From Polaribacter pacificus (lineage in GTDB: Bacteria > Bacteroidota > Bacteroidia > Flavobacteriales > Flavobacteriaceae): a DNA stretch of 64,000 bases. The notes beneath the pieces are model-generated. The model saw only the letters and a list, made by a program, of their open reading frames with translations. It did no database searches and had not been told where the DNA came from. A program made the translations under genes and the position numbers. Shown piece after piece: positions 54,120 through 61,557 of the stretch. The stretch spans positions 496,001 through 560,000 of the forward strand of contig NZ_CP150664.1 of the NCBI RefSeq assembly GCF_038024035.1, in the 5' to 3' direction. The first letter of the stretch is position 1, and each line of letters starts with the position of its first letter.

Positions 54120-54510
54120 AGCCATTGGTAGTGCGCGCTGACTTTCGTGCTATCACAGACCTTCATTTACCTTCACAAACAAACGAGACAGAATGCTTGT
54201 CCTTCAGATAATAAGTATGCGAGACAATTCCACAAATTGCATAAATACAAAACAGCCTCTTTTAGCATTTAGTTTGTGACTTAGGGTACATTAATAGCGC
54301 CTTTTTTGGTAAAGAACGAGTCAGAACGCTTTCACGTGTATGGTCAGAAAAACGATATTAAAATAATGTTGAATAAAAACTCCTAACCTTTTAAGCGTTT
54401 AGTTCCCAAAAAAGGATCTTCAACGATAACTTAGATAGAATCCAGGTCTTTAAAAGGAAAATCTTTCGCTTTGTAGAAGTCTTAAAACTTAGTTTGCACT
54501 AATTATGGGT
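54120..54510 (-). other. Non-coding cassette N12
   Basis: The most divergent N copy (CTTGTCCTTCAGATAATAAG, GTGTATGGTCAGAAAAACG); no gene. Blocks TAGCGCCTTTTTTGGTAAAG and CCTTTTAAGCGTTTAGTTC are unchanged. Confidence 0.68.
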
Positions 54511-54634
54511 AACGTGTTTGTGTATGATTTCGTTGCGTGTTTCAGCACTAAAGTTAGCAAATAAATCACAGATAGAAAGTCCTCGAGGACTTTCGTAAGT
54601 AGGCTATAACTAGCAATGAATTATACACGGTGTT
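54511..54634 (-). repeat. attC-like cassette site, loop type L4
   Basis: Downstream site of the 204-residue secreted protein cassette (opens GTTGCCATACG); loop hairpin GAAAGTCCTCGAGGACTTTC is a perfect palindrome. Confidence 0.88.
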
Positions 54635-54646
54635 GCCATACGTTTT

Positions 54647-55261
54647 TTATCCTTTTTTCATTATCAGCATACTGTACGAATAACGTCCATTCGGCAGTCG
54701 GTTTAAAAAGTTCTGAAATTGTTCTTTCAAGTCAAATTCTTTGTTGATTATCGAAATCAGTTTTCTTGCTTTTATAACTTCTGCTGGTAATTTTACTCTA
54801 TTTTGATTGTAATAATAGTCAGATTCTAATTCCCAATATGATGAAGAATTTATTTCTCCATCTTTAATTGTTTTAAAAAAAGTTGTTGTTCCGTCTAATC
54901 CGCTAATACAGTTCTCAACTTCGTTACAGTCTTTTAGGTTTTCGAATCCGTTGTTATTCATTTCCGAAATCAGTTTTTCCACCATAGAATTCGGAATCGC
55001 AATTTTCTGAATGATACTATCTTTTCTAATTCCTTTTCTATTTGTAGTCCAAACCGAATGAGTAAGAGTTCCTTTAAATTCTCCGTTTTTGAAATCAATT
55101 AATTCGAGATTCTGATAATCCTCAATTTGAACACGATAAATTCGGTCGTGTTTTTTTGAGTCAAATTCTGTCAATCCAAATCGTTTTTCAGATTCAGTTT
55201 GAGAGAAGCAGAAATTAATTCCAATTCCTAAAAATATTAATATGTAAATCGTTTTTCTCAA
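54647..55261 (-). CDS. Secreted protein of unknown function
   Basis: A 204-residue protein; signal peptide KTIYILIFLGIGINFCFSQ. The mature part has RIYRVQIEDYQNLELIDFKN, NSMVEKLISEMNNNGFENLK and CNEVENCISGLDGTTTFF. No family recognised. The ATG lies about 10 bp from the cassette boundary. Confidence 0.62.
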   Translation of the reverse strand: MRKTIYILIFLGIGINFCFSQTESEKRFGLTEFDSKKHDRIYRVQIEDYQNLELIDFKNGEFKGTLTHSVWTTNRKGIRKDSIIQKIAIPNSMVEKLISEMNNNGFENLKDCNEVENCISGLDGTTTFFKTIKDGEINSSSYWELESDYYYNQNRVKLPAEVIKARKLISIINKEFDLKEQFQNFLNRLPNGRYSYSMLIMKKG

Positions 55262-55270
55262 ATGGATGGC

Positions 55271-55459
55271 AACGGTCTTGTATATGAAACGTAGCGTGTA
55301 AATAGACGCTAACTTTTCGGATTAAACACGAGCCGAATTTTTATTTTTTCTATTTATCTTTTAATTTCTAAATATACAAAAATAAAAATTTGGCGGACTT
55401 AATAAAGAAGCGAAAATCTCTCGGAAAGCCTGTAATAGCTATGTTTTATATACGTTGTT
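55271..55459 (-). repeat. Long attC-like cassette site, loop type L6
   Basis: 189 bp, close to the site at 49758. Downstream site of the AraC/protease cassette (opens GTTGTGGTGCG). The AAC end preceded by GGATGGC approximates the complement of GTTGCCATAC at 54632. Confidence 0.83.
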
Positions 55460-55470
55460 GTGGTGCGTTT

Positions 55471-56898
55471 TTACTCGCTCTGTAGCTCATTAATCGCATT
55501 CAAAATATACTTTTTATCTTTTTCTAAATCGTTAGCAACACTTCTAAAAAATGTCTGTCTTTCATTGGGATAATTCAATTCGTAATGCACAGGAACTCCG
55601 ATATTTTCGTAGAATTTATCATTGTTATCTGTGTAAATTTCGTTTGAAAGTGAAAAATACCATCCGTTTGGTAAAGTCTTTTGTAAAGCATCTGAAATTG
55701 CTCCGTTTGTATTTGAGCCAATACGTTTTAAATTGTTTAATTCCATTGAACTTAATGCCATCATATCTGTTGCACTTGCAGACTGTTGAGAAGTCAACAG
55801 ATAAACTGGTTTTGTGTATGGATTTTTGGCAAGCTCTAAATAAATAGGTGTTTTTTTTGTATAGCCGTTATTGTGCTTTGCTTTTTTTACAGCGATTTGT
55901 TTTCTGTCAGCGTTAAATCGTCTCAAAATTTCTAATGCAACGACATCTTGTCCACCACCATTAAAACGAACATCAACAATAATATGTTTTGTTTCTTTTA
56001 AGTCTTGCATTATAGAATCCATTAATTTGCTTATTCCAGCTACTTCCTCTGCAATTTGTTGTTCGTAATTCAAATTATCAAATGCGTCCATATAAGTTGA
56101 AACAAATCCATTTTCTTTGACAAAGCTATCGTTTAAATTCAAATCTGCATACAAAAACATTGCTTTGATTTGGATATAACCAACATTATTTTCCATCTTT
56201 CCCCATTGCATAAGCCACGTGTCTTTGGTCAAATCTTCTTTAAGATAATAATCTGCAACAATTCCAGCAATCTCAAAATCGCCATATTCTTTTAATTCTT
56301 CCGTTTCTTGTGCATCTAATTCTGTTTGAATTTGATTTTCTGCCAATTCGTAAATTTCATCCGTTGGTTCTATGGAACCGTGATTGTCTTTCAAACTTTT
56401 AAGCATATCTTGCATAATTATATACAATTCGACCTCCGTAGTTTTTGAATCTATTTTATCTTTTGAGTTTTTGTAAAGATTATCCCAATCTATTTTATTG
56501 AGTTCAAAATATGCATAATGATTTTTGTAGGTGTTTGCAAAGACTTCAAAATTATATGAGATGTCGTTTTTGTCTTTTGTACTTTGTTGGCATAGGTCTG
56601 GAAACTTACTTAATCTTACATAGCGATATTTGCTAAATCCACGTGTTATGGTTAGTGTATCGTTTGAAATTTGCATTGAATTTTTAACATCCGAAATTTT
56701 GCCTTCTTTTGCAGGCAAGCAAGAAATAGTTGTAATGTCATAATATTCATAAGAATTAGCATCTATTTTTAGAATTTTCCCGTAACCGATAGATTTCCAA
56801 ATTCCTTCTATTGAATTGTTTTTTTTATTGCTTGTGACGCAAGAATTTAAAATGATAGTAATTGCCAACAGAAGTTTTATGGGTACATTTATCTTCAT
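55471..56898 (-). CDS. S41-family (C-terminal processing-type) peptidase lipoprotein
   Basis: A 475-residue protein; lipobox ILNSC (Cys20). The S41 domain is recognised from HIIVDVRFNGGGQDVVALEI and the nucleophile region VYLLTSQQSASATDMMAL, with PNGWYFSLSNEIYTDNNDKF toward the C-terminus. Envelope-anchored serine protease. Last gene of a three-gene cassette with a cysteine protease and an AraC regulator. Confidence 0.87.
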   Translation of the reverse strand: MKINVPIKLLLAITIILNSCVTSNKKNNSIEGIWKSIGYGKILKIDANSYEYYDITTISCLPAKEGKISDVKNSMQISNDTLTITRGFSKYRYVRLSKFPDLCQQSTKDKNDISYNFEVFANTYKNHYAYFELNKIDWDNLYKNSKDKIDSKTTEVELYIIMQDMLKSLKDNHGSIEPTDEIYELAENQIQTELDAQETEELKEYGDFEIAGIVADYYLKEDLTKDTWLMQWGKMENNVGYIQIKAMFLYADLNLNDSFVKENGFVSTYMDAFDNLNYEQQIAEEVAGISKLMDSIMQDLKETKHIIVDVRFNGGGQDVVALEILRRFNADRKQIAVKKAKHNNGYTKKTPIYLELAKNPYTKPVYLLTSQQSASATDMMALSSMELNNLKRIGSNTNGAISDALQKTLPNGWYFSLSNEIYTDNNDKFYENIGVPVHYELNYPNERQTFFRSVANDLEKDKKYILNAINELQSE

Positions 56899-56934
56899 AA
56901 TAAGTTTTTTATTTTAATGAGAAATCCTAATTAT

Positions 56935-58011
56935 CTAAATAAGTTTTTTCTTGATAACCGCTGGTATTGCATCTTTATGAACTAAAACAGAAATAGTTTT
57001 TAACAGAAGTGAATTTTTAGACATATAGATATAGCCATCCATTGAATTGCTTCCTTCTGAATTTTTCAATAAATAATATAATTTCCCATTTTTGTCTTTA
57101 GCTGTTCCAATGATATGCATATTATGGTCATCGGTTGTTGTTCCATCTTCAAAAGTTAGCTGTCTAATAATTTGGGTTATTTTAGAATCTTCTTGTTGTT
57201 CTATAAGATTCAAAACCCCTTTTTGAAAATCAAAATTAGGTTCGGTAGCATCGCCATCCCAAGCTAATGAATATCCATTTTTAAGGGCATTATTGATAAC
57301 ACTTTCAAAATCTTTAATTGGCAGATTTAAATATTTGTTGTCATTCCAATTGGCAGGAATATTTAAAACAACATTTTTGTAAAATTCAAGATGAGAATAA
57401 CTTGTTATTTCTATATAATCATCTGGATTTATACCGATAAAAGTATCTGCAAAAGTTTGTGGTGTGTATGATTTCCCTTTGTAATTAAATGTTTTGGGTG
57501 CTATTCCTAAATATGCATTTAAAACACCGTTGACAGATTTTTTCCAACTTTGCGGTTTTATTCTACCGTAGCCAGAATTTCCCACAGATTCAACCATAGC
57601 AGAAAGCAAATTGTCCATTTCTACGTGGTCGTGTTGCCAATCTCCTTCAATGATGCCATTATATGCCTGTTCAGGAACAGCACCGTATTTTTTATAAGCA
57701 TCTAAAACACTAAATGTTAAATCTCCTGCCTTAAACCAACTTTCCCCTTTCTTATCAATAAATTTTTCAGCTTTTTTAATATAGGTGGGTTTGACATAAA
57801 ATATAGGTGATAAAGTAACTGTATCATTCCCTAATCGAAGTGCTTCGGTCTCTATAAAAGATGTAGTAGCAAAACTCCAGCACGTTCCAGAAGATTGTTG
57901 GTCGTTTAGTTTAGTTGTTTGTAATTTTATTTGAATTTCAAAATCATTGGTGTTTTGTGCTTGTGTTTCTAATCCAAAAGCAATGCATAGTAAGACAATA
58001 ATATACTTCAT
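56935..58011 (-). CDS. Secreted C1-family (bleomycin hydrolase/aminopeptidase C-like) cysteine peptidase
   Basis: A 358-residue protein; signal peptide YIIVLLCIAFGLETQA. Active-site Cys in QQSSGTCWSFATTSFIETEA, His in TDDHNMHIIGTAKDKNG, Asn in YYLLKNSEGSNSMDGYIYMS, the C1 order. Other C1B hallmarks: FKAGDLTFSVLDAYKKYGAVP. The gap to the downstream S41 gene is 36 bp, suggesting one transcript. Two envelope proteases in one cassette suggest shared substrate processing. Confidence 0.88.
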   Translation of the reverse strand: MKYIIVLLCIAFGLETQAQNTNDFEIQIKLQTTKLNDQQSSGTCWSFATTSFIETEALRLGNDTVTLSPIFYVKPTYIKKAEKFIDKKGESWFKAGDLTFSVLDAYKKYGAVPEQAYNGIIEGDWQHDHVEMDNLLSAMVESVGNSGYGRIKPQSWKKSVNGVLNAYLGIAPKTFNYKGKSYTPQTFADTFIGINPDDYIEITSYSHLEFYKNVVLNIPANWNDNKYLNLPIKDFESVINNALKNGYSLAWDGDATEPNFDFQKGVLNLIEQQEDSKITQIIRQLTFEDGTTTDDHNMHIIGTAKDKNGKLYYLLKNSEGSNSMDGYIYMSKNSLLLKTISVLVHKDAIPAVIKKKLI

Positions 58012-58050
58012 AAAAAAAAGGTTTCAATTTTATAAAGTTCAAATATAGTT

Positions 58051-58848
58051 TTATTGCTGATTTGAATCTTGGAATATATTGCAACTTTGCTTGTAAGAAT
58101 TTGGACTCATTCCGATATATTTTTTAAAATAATTGGAAAAATTACTTTGGTCATAAAAACCAGAATCTAATGCAGCTTCAACAAGGGGAATTCCTTGTTT
58201 AATTAATGTTTTACCATACTCCACTTTTTTAAGAAGTATGTATTCAAATGGGGTCAACCCAATATTGAATTTAAACCAACGGATAAATTGGAATTTGCTC
58301 ATTCCAACCATTTTAGAAAGCTCAATCAAACTTAATTGTGTGTTCAAATTGTCAGATATATATATTTTTAAATCTTTTATTATGGTTGTATCATTTTCAT
58401 TATTGTATGGATTTGCTGCTCCATAATTTATTGTTAATTGAAAAATGAACTGATTAAAATCATCGTAAAAATCATTGACGAAATTTTTCTTTTCTTTCTT
58501 TTCTTTGATAAAATTTAAAAGGTTTTTGAGACTGCTATGCAATAAAGGATTTTCAATAACTTTATCTTGAAATGATGTGCGATTAAAAGGGCTTATAAAA
58601 TCAATGACATCTTGGTTTACATAGAATGTAGAAAAACTTATATTCTCTGATGATAGATTATTATGTATCTCATAAGGATTTGAAATTAGTATTTTACCTG
58701 TAGATGCTATTAATTCATTTTCAACAAGAACTCCTTTTTCAATTAATGATATGCAATATGTATCGTGAAAATGTGAAGGATGTTTAGTTTTTTTATTTTG
58801 AAAACTTAATACCTCTAATGAATCTAAAATTTTTAATTTCTCTTTCAT
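58051..58848 (-). CDS. AraC-family transcriptional regulator
   Basis: A 265-residue protein: N-terminal cupin-like region (TKHPSHFHDTYCISLIEKG, ILISNPYEIHNN) and C-terminal AraC HTH pair (LIELSKMVGMSKFQFIRWFK, VEAALDSGFYDQSNFSNYFK, IGMSPNSY). First gene of the cassette, 39 bp before the C1 peptidase, so likely a local activator. Confidence 0.9.
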   Translation of the reverse strand: MKEKLKILDSLEVLSFQNKKTKHPSHFHDTYCISLIEKGVLVENELIASTGKILISNPYEIHNNLSSENISFSTFYVNQDVIDFISPFNRTSFQDKVIENPLLHSSLKNLLNFIKEKKEKKNFVNDFYDDFNQFIFQLTINYGAANPYNNENDTTIIKDLKIYISDNLNTQLSLIELSKMVGMSKFQFIRWFKFNIGLTPFEYILLKKVEYGKTLIKQGIPLVEAALDSGFYDQSNFSNYFKKYIGMSPNSYKQSCNIFQDSNQQ

Positions 58849-58941
58849 TATTTTAAAGGTTGATTAGGATAATTTTTTTTAAATCCATTTAATTAATGTC
58901 AAAATTTTAATGATTAGTACGATTTTTCTTAAATGCACCAC

Positions 58942-59065
58942 AACGTGTTTGTGTATGATTTCGTTGCGTGTTTCAGCAACTAAATTAGCAAATACAAACC
59001 GAATAGAAAATCCGCGAGGATTTTCGTAAGTAGGCGAGTACTAGCAATGAATTATACACGTTGTT
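58942..59065 (-). repeat. attC-like cassette site, loop type L4
   Basis: Downstream site of the DUF4145 cassette (opens GTTGTGCATAG). The AAC end preceded by TGCACCAC complements GTTGTGGTGC at 55457, so the three-gene operon is one 3.5-kb cassette. Confidence 0.88.
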
Positions 59066-59076
59066 GTGCATAGTTT

Positions 59077-59751
59077 TTATTCTTTCTTCTTCATTTCAGG
59101 TTTTCCAATCTGTTCTAATTTCAAGTTTAGTTCTTTCCGTCTTCTTTGAAGTTTCAAAGGTTGAATAAAAGTAAAATCGAACAGAGCTTCTATAACTTCG
59201 ATTAGCCATTCAGCCTCTCCATTTTCTACAGATACTATTTCTCCCGTATTTTTGTTTTTAGTTGGGTGAGCAGCTAAATTTCCAATGTTCCTAACAGCAT
59301 CAACAGCATCAGTTAAATGTGAAGGAATTCCTTCTAATTCAATAAAATTTTGAATTTCTTGAACCAAAGTCTTTTCTTTAATTTTATATTCTTCTCTTAA
59401 AATATTTTGCAAAAGTCTTCTGCTTAATGCAGCAGATGCTTTAGGACTTGCTGAAAGAACTTTTACTGATTCCTCATAATCCTCTAAATATAATTTTGGA
59501 ATATCATCTGAATTTGTAAAATTCTCCTTTTTAGGATATATCATTTTTTGCCATTCTATATCCTCAAAGTAGTCCATTCCAATATTGTCATATTCTAATT
59601 CACCTCTTTGCAGATAAACAACTATTTCTTCACAATTTGGGCAAGTTGAGTATGCTATTTTAGTTCCTTTAGATTCCTCTTCATCAACTTTCATCGCTTG
59701 AGTGGTTTTCCATTCGTATTTTGCAGCAGTGGAACAGTGTGGACAAATCAT
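59077..59751 (-). CDS. DUF4145-domain protein with zinc ribbon
   Basis: A 224-residue protein. N-terminal CPHC...CPNC zinc ribbon (ICPHCSTAAKYEWK, YSTCPNCEEIVVYLQ), then DUF4145: SPKASAALSRRLLQNILREE and DAVRNIGNLAAHPTKNKNTG. DUF4145 is found alone and fused in restriction and other defence proteins, so a defence link is possible. Follows a small gene by 1 bp. Confidence 0.85.
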   Translation of the reverse strand: MICPHCSTAAKYEWKTTQAMKVDEEESKGTKIAYSTCPNCEEIVVYLQRGELEYDNIGMDYFEDIEWQKMIYPKKENFTNSDDIPKLYLEDYEESVKVLSASPKASAALSRRLLQNILREEYKIKEKTLVQEIQNFIELEGIPSHLTDAVDAVRNIGNLAAHPTKNKNTGEIVSVENGEAEWLIEVIEALFDFTFIQPLKLQRRRKELNLKLEQIGKPEMKKKE

Positions 59752-59752
59752 A

Positions 59753-60022
59753 TTAATTAAGTGGGCTTGTGAAAATGTTCATATATTCTAAATTATTATC
59801 AACGAAAGCTTCTAAAAATCCAATTAGAACTCCTTTTTTTATGATGTTGTATTTTTCATAAACACCAGTATAACCATTGAAAATTTTGTTTATGATATTT
59901 TCTGTCACTTCAAAATCTACAGGTCCATTTTCTGCAGCGATAGAGGTTTTAGCATCAGCCAAATATTCATTAAAATTTCCTTTGTCAAATTTTTCTTCCA
60001 ATTCAAAATTAAAATGTTCCAT
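59753..60022 (-). CDS. Small protein upstream of DUF4145 gene, unknown function
   Basis: About 89 residues from the ATG at 60020-60022 (EHFNFELEEKFDKGNFNEYL); earlier codons start only at a GTG that overlaps the cassette boundary. Acidic, with a helix VTENIINKIFNGYTGVYEKY. Translationally coupled to the DUF4145 gene. Confidence 0.6.
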   Translation of the reverse strand: MEHFNFELEEKFDKGNFNEYLADAKTSIAAENGPVDFEVTENIINKIFNGYTGVYEKYNIIKKGVLIGFLEAFVDNNLEYMNIFTSPLN

Positions 60023-60043
60023 ATGTTTCTTCAAATTATGCAC

Positions 60044-60167
60044 AACTAGTTCCTATATGAATAGTAGCGTTTTTGTAACACTGACATTATAGGTTCTCAA
60101 ATTTCCTTTAAAAATAACTAAATTTTCAAAATAGAAACTATCCAAGCTATTATTTATATGGGTTGTT
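60044..60167 (-). repeat. attC-like cassette site, divergent
   Basis: Starts AACTAGTTCCTATATGAATAG, ends TTATTTATATGGGTTGTT. Downstream site of P3. The AAC end preceded by TTATGCAC complements GTTGTGCATA at 59063. Confidence 0.8.
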
Positions 60168-60309
60168 GTGTTTAGTGTTTTGGTTTTTCTTTTCTTTATT
60201 TTTTTTAATTTTTGTGCTCAATTTTTAAGTAATGACCTAGTTTTTTAAACTGAAAAACACGGAGGATGTAAGCCGCTAGTTACGCGCATTCATTCCTGTT
60301 TTTTTTCTT

Positions 60310-60348
60310 CTAAGATGAACTATATGCTCCATATATGGATTGTCTTAG
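60310..60348. other. Conserved hairpin in P3
   Basis: CTAAGA/TCTTAG closing stem with inner ATATG/CATAT, pairing where P1 has ATATAA/TTATAT. Confidence 0.6.
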
Positions 60349-60492
60349 CAGAAAAGGATTCAATTCGAATCAAACCATTTCTAAAAATCACAAGCCATTA
60401 AAAATAGCTCTTAGCTCAAATTGTGATCATCTAGTTTACATGTTTGTTGGGATACTGAACTTGACTTTCTCCCTTATTTTCAATACCTTAGC

Positions 60493-60556
60493 TAAACTGT
60501 TGAACGTTTCAAACGTTTTGAGAGTCAACTCTCAACGATTTCAATCGAACAGTTTA
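60493..60556. other. Four-stem cloverleaf in P3
   Basis: Closing stem TAAACTGT/ACAGTTTA; hairpins GAACGTT-TCA-AACGTTT, TGAGAG-TCAA-CTCTCA, CGATT-TC-AATCG. Compensatory relative to P1. Confidence 0.65.
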
Positions 60557-60670
60557 TCGCTTTTCAATTCCCTGCGTCCATCTCAAAACTCCTAGATTTT
60601 TAGAACCAATAAAAATTCGAATGAATCACAAAATTGGAATGAATACCAAAAGGCTTACATATTAAACATC

Positions 60671-60869
60671 AACGTGAGTGTATATGATTAGTTTTGGGTG
60701 GCTTATATTGTGCTCTGGGTGTGCCGACATGATGTAGACAAAGTTGCTGGAGGCACTCAGGATGCTAGACAATATAAGCCTACCTTGATTTTCGTGTTTT
60801 CTTTACACTTTAAAAGTAACTAAATTTTTGAATCTTTCTAAATTTTAAAAATTAATTATATACGCTGTT
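60671..60869 (-). repeat. Long attC-like cassette site, loop type L7
   Basis: Apparently identical to 52666-52864. Downstream site of P2, the cassette next to the recombinase. Confidence 0.85.
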
Positions 60870-61385
60870 GTGTTTAGTATGGCATAGGAGTTCCTATTGT
60901 GTTAAAAGCACTAGCAAGCTTTTCGATCCTATCCTTTTTTTAAATTGTTCCTAATCTAGCCATACGGTGGATTGAAGCCGCTACATTGATAGGACCGTCA
61001 ACTCAAATTTTTTTATTCTAAGATGAACTATATAACTCCCTTATATCGATTGTCTTAGAAGAAAAGGATTCTTTCGTTTCTAATTCAACACTAAAAATCA
61101 GCAGTTCATTCAAGAACGTGATCTTTCATTTAAAGGGTATCGATTTTTATAAATCCAGAACACAAGTTCTTGACTTTCTAATTTTTTTTCAAGAACTTAG
61201 GCAAACTGTATACGTTGCAAACGTATTGAGAGTCAACTCTCAACGATTACAATCGAACAGTTTGGCGAATTCACAATTCTTGTTCCGCTTCAAAAAGTTT
61301 CGTTAAATATCTGGGTTTTTAGTCCTGGAATCTTAGAAAGAATCTAAATTTTAGTTGATGACCAAAAGGCTGCAATATGAAATAC
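60870..61385 (-). other. Non-coding cassette P2 (first cassette of the array)
   Basis: Apparently identical to P1. It is the cassette closest to the recombinase, the position where new cassettes enter an integron. Cloverleaf at 61202-61264. Confidence 0.75.
61202..61264. other. Four-stem cloverleaf in P2
   Basis: Same bases as the P1 cloverleaf (53197-53259), 8005 bp away. Confidence 0.65.
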
Positions 61386-61430
61386 AACTGGTTATATAGA
61401 GAACAAAGTTCCCCAAAAAACGTTTAAATT
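61386..61430 (-). other. attI-like array/recombinase junction
   Basis: Last AAC of the array (61386-61388) where P1/P2 identity ends. Beyond it TGGTTATATAGAGAACAAAGTT has no attC-type palindrome but further AAC/GTT cores (GTT 61391-61393, AAC 61402-61404, GTT 61408-61410), as expected of a primary insertion site. Inferred from position. Confidence 0.6.
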
Positions 61431-61432
61431 TC

Positions 61433-61464
61433 CGGATAAAAGGAAAAAAGCCTCATTTTATCCG
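61433..61464. terminator. Stem-loop between recombinase and array
   Basis: CGGATAAAA (61433-61441) pairs perfectly with TTTTATCCG (61456-61464). May end the recombinase transcript or be part of the attI region. No strong T-tract on the minus strand after it, so termination is uncertain. Confidence 0.5.
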
Positions 61465-61557
61465 ATTAAAATTGTGGAAAAATCTTCATTTTTAGACTTT
61501 TTACAATTTTAAAGCAAGATAGAAAAAAATACGCATTTGTATTGGTGCAAACTTAGA

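Larger units (their letters stand above)
60168..60670 (-). other. Non-coding cassette P3 (diverged)
   Basis: Diverged relative of P1/P2 that keeps the hairpin (60310-60348) and cloverleaf (60493-60556) while the rest has drifted; no gene. Confidence 0.7.
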
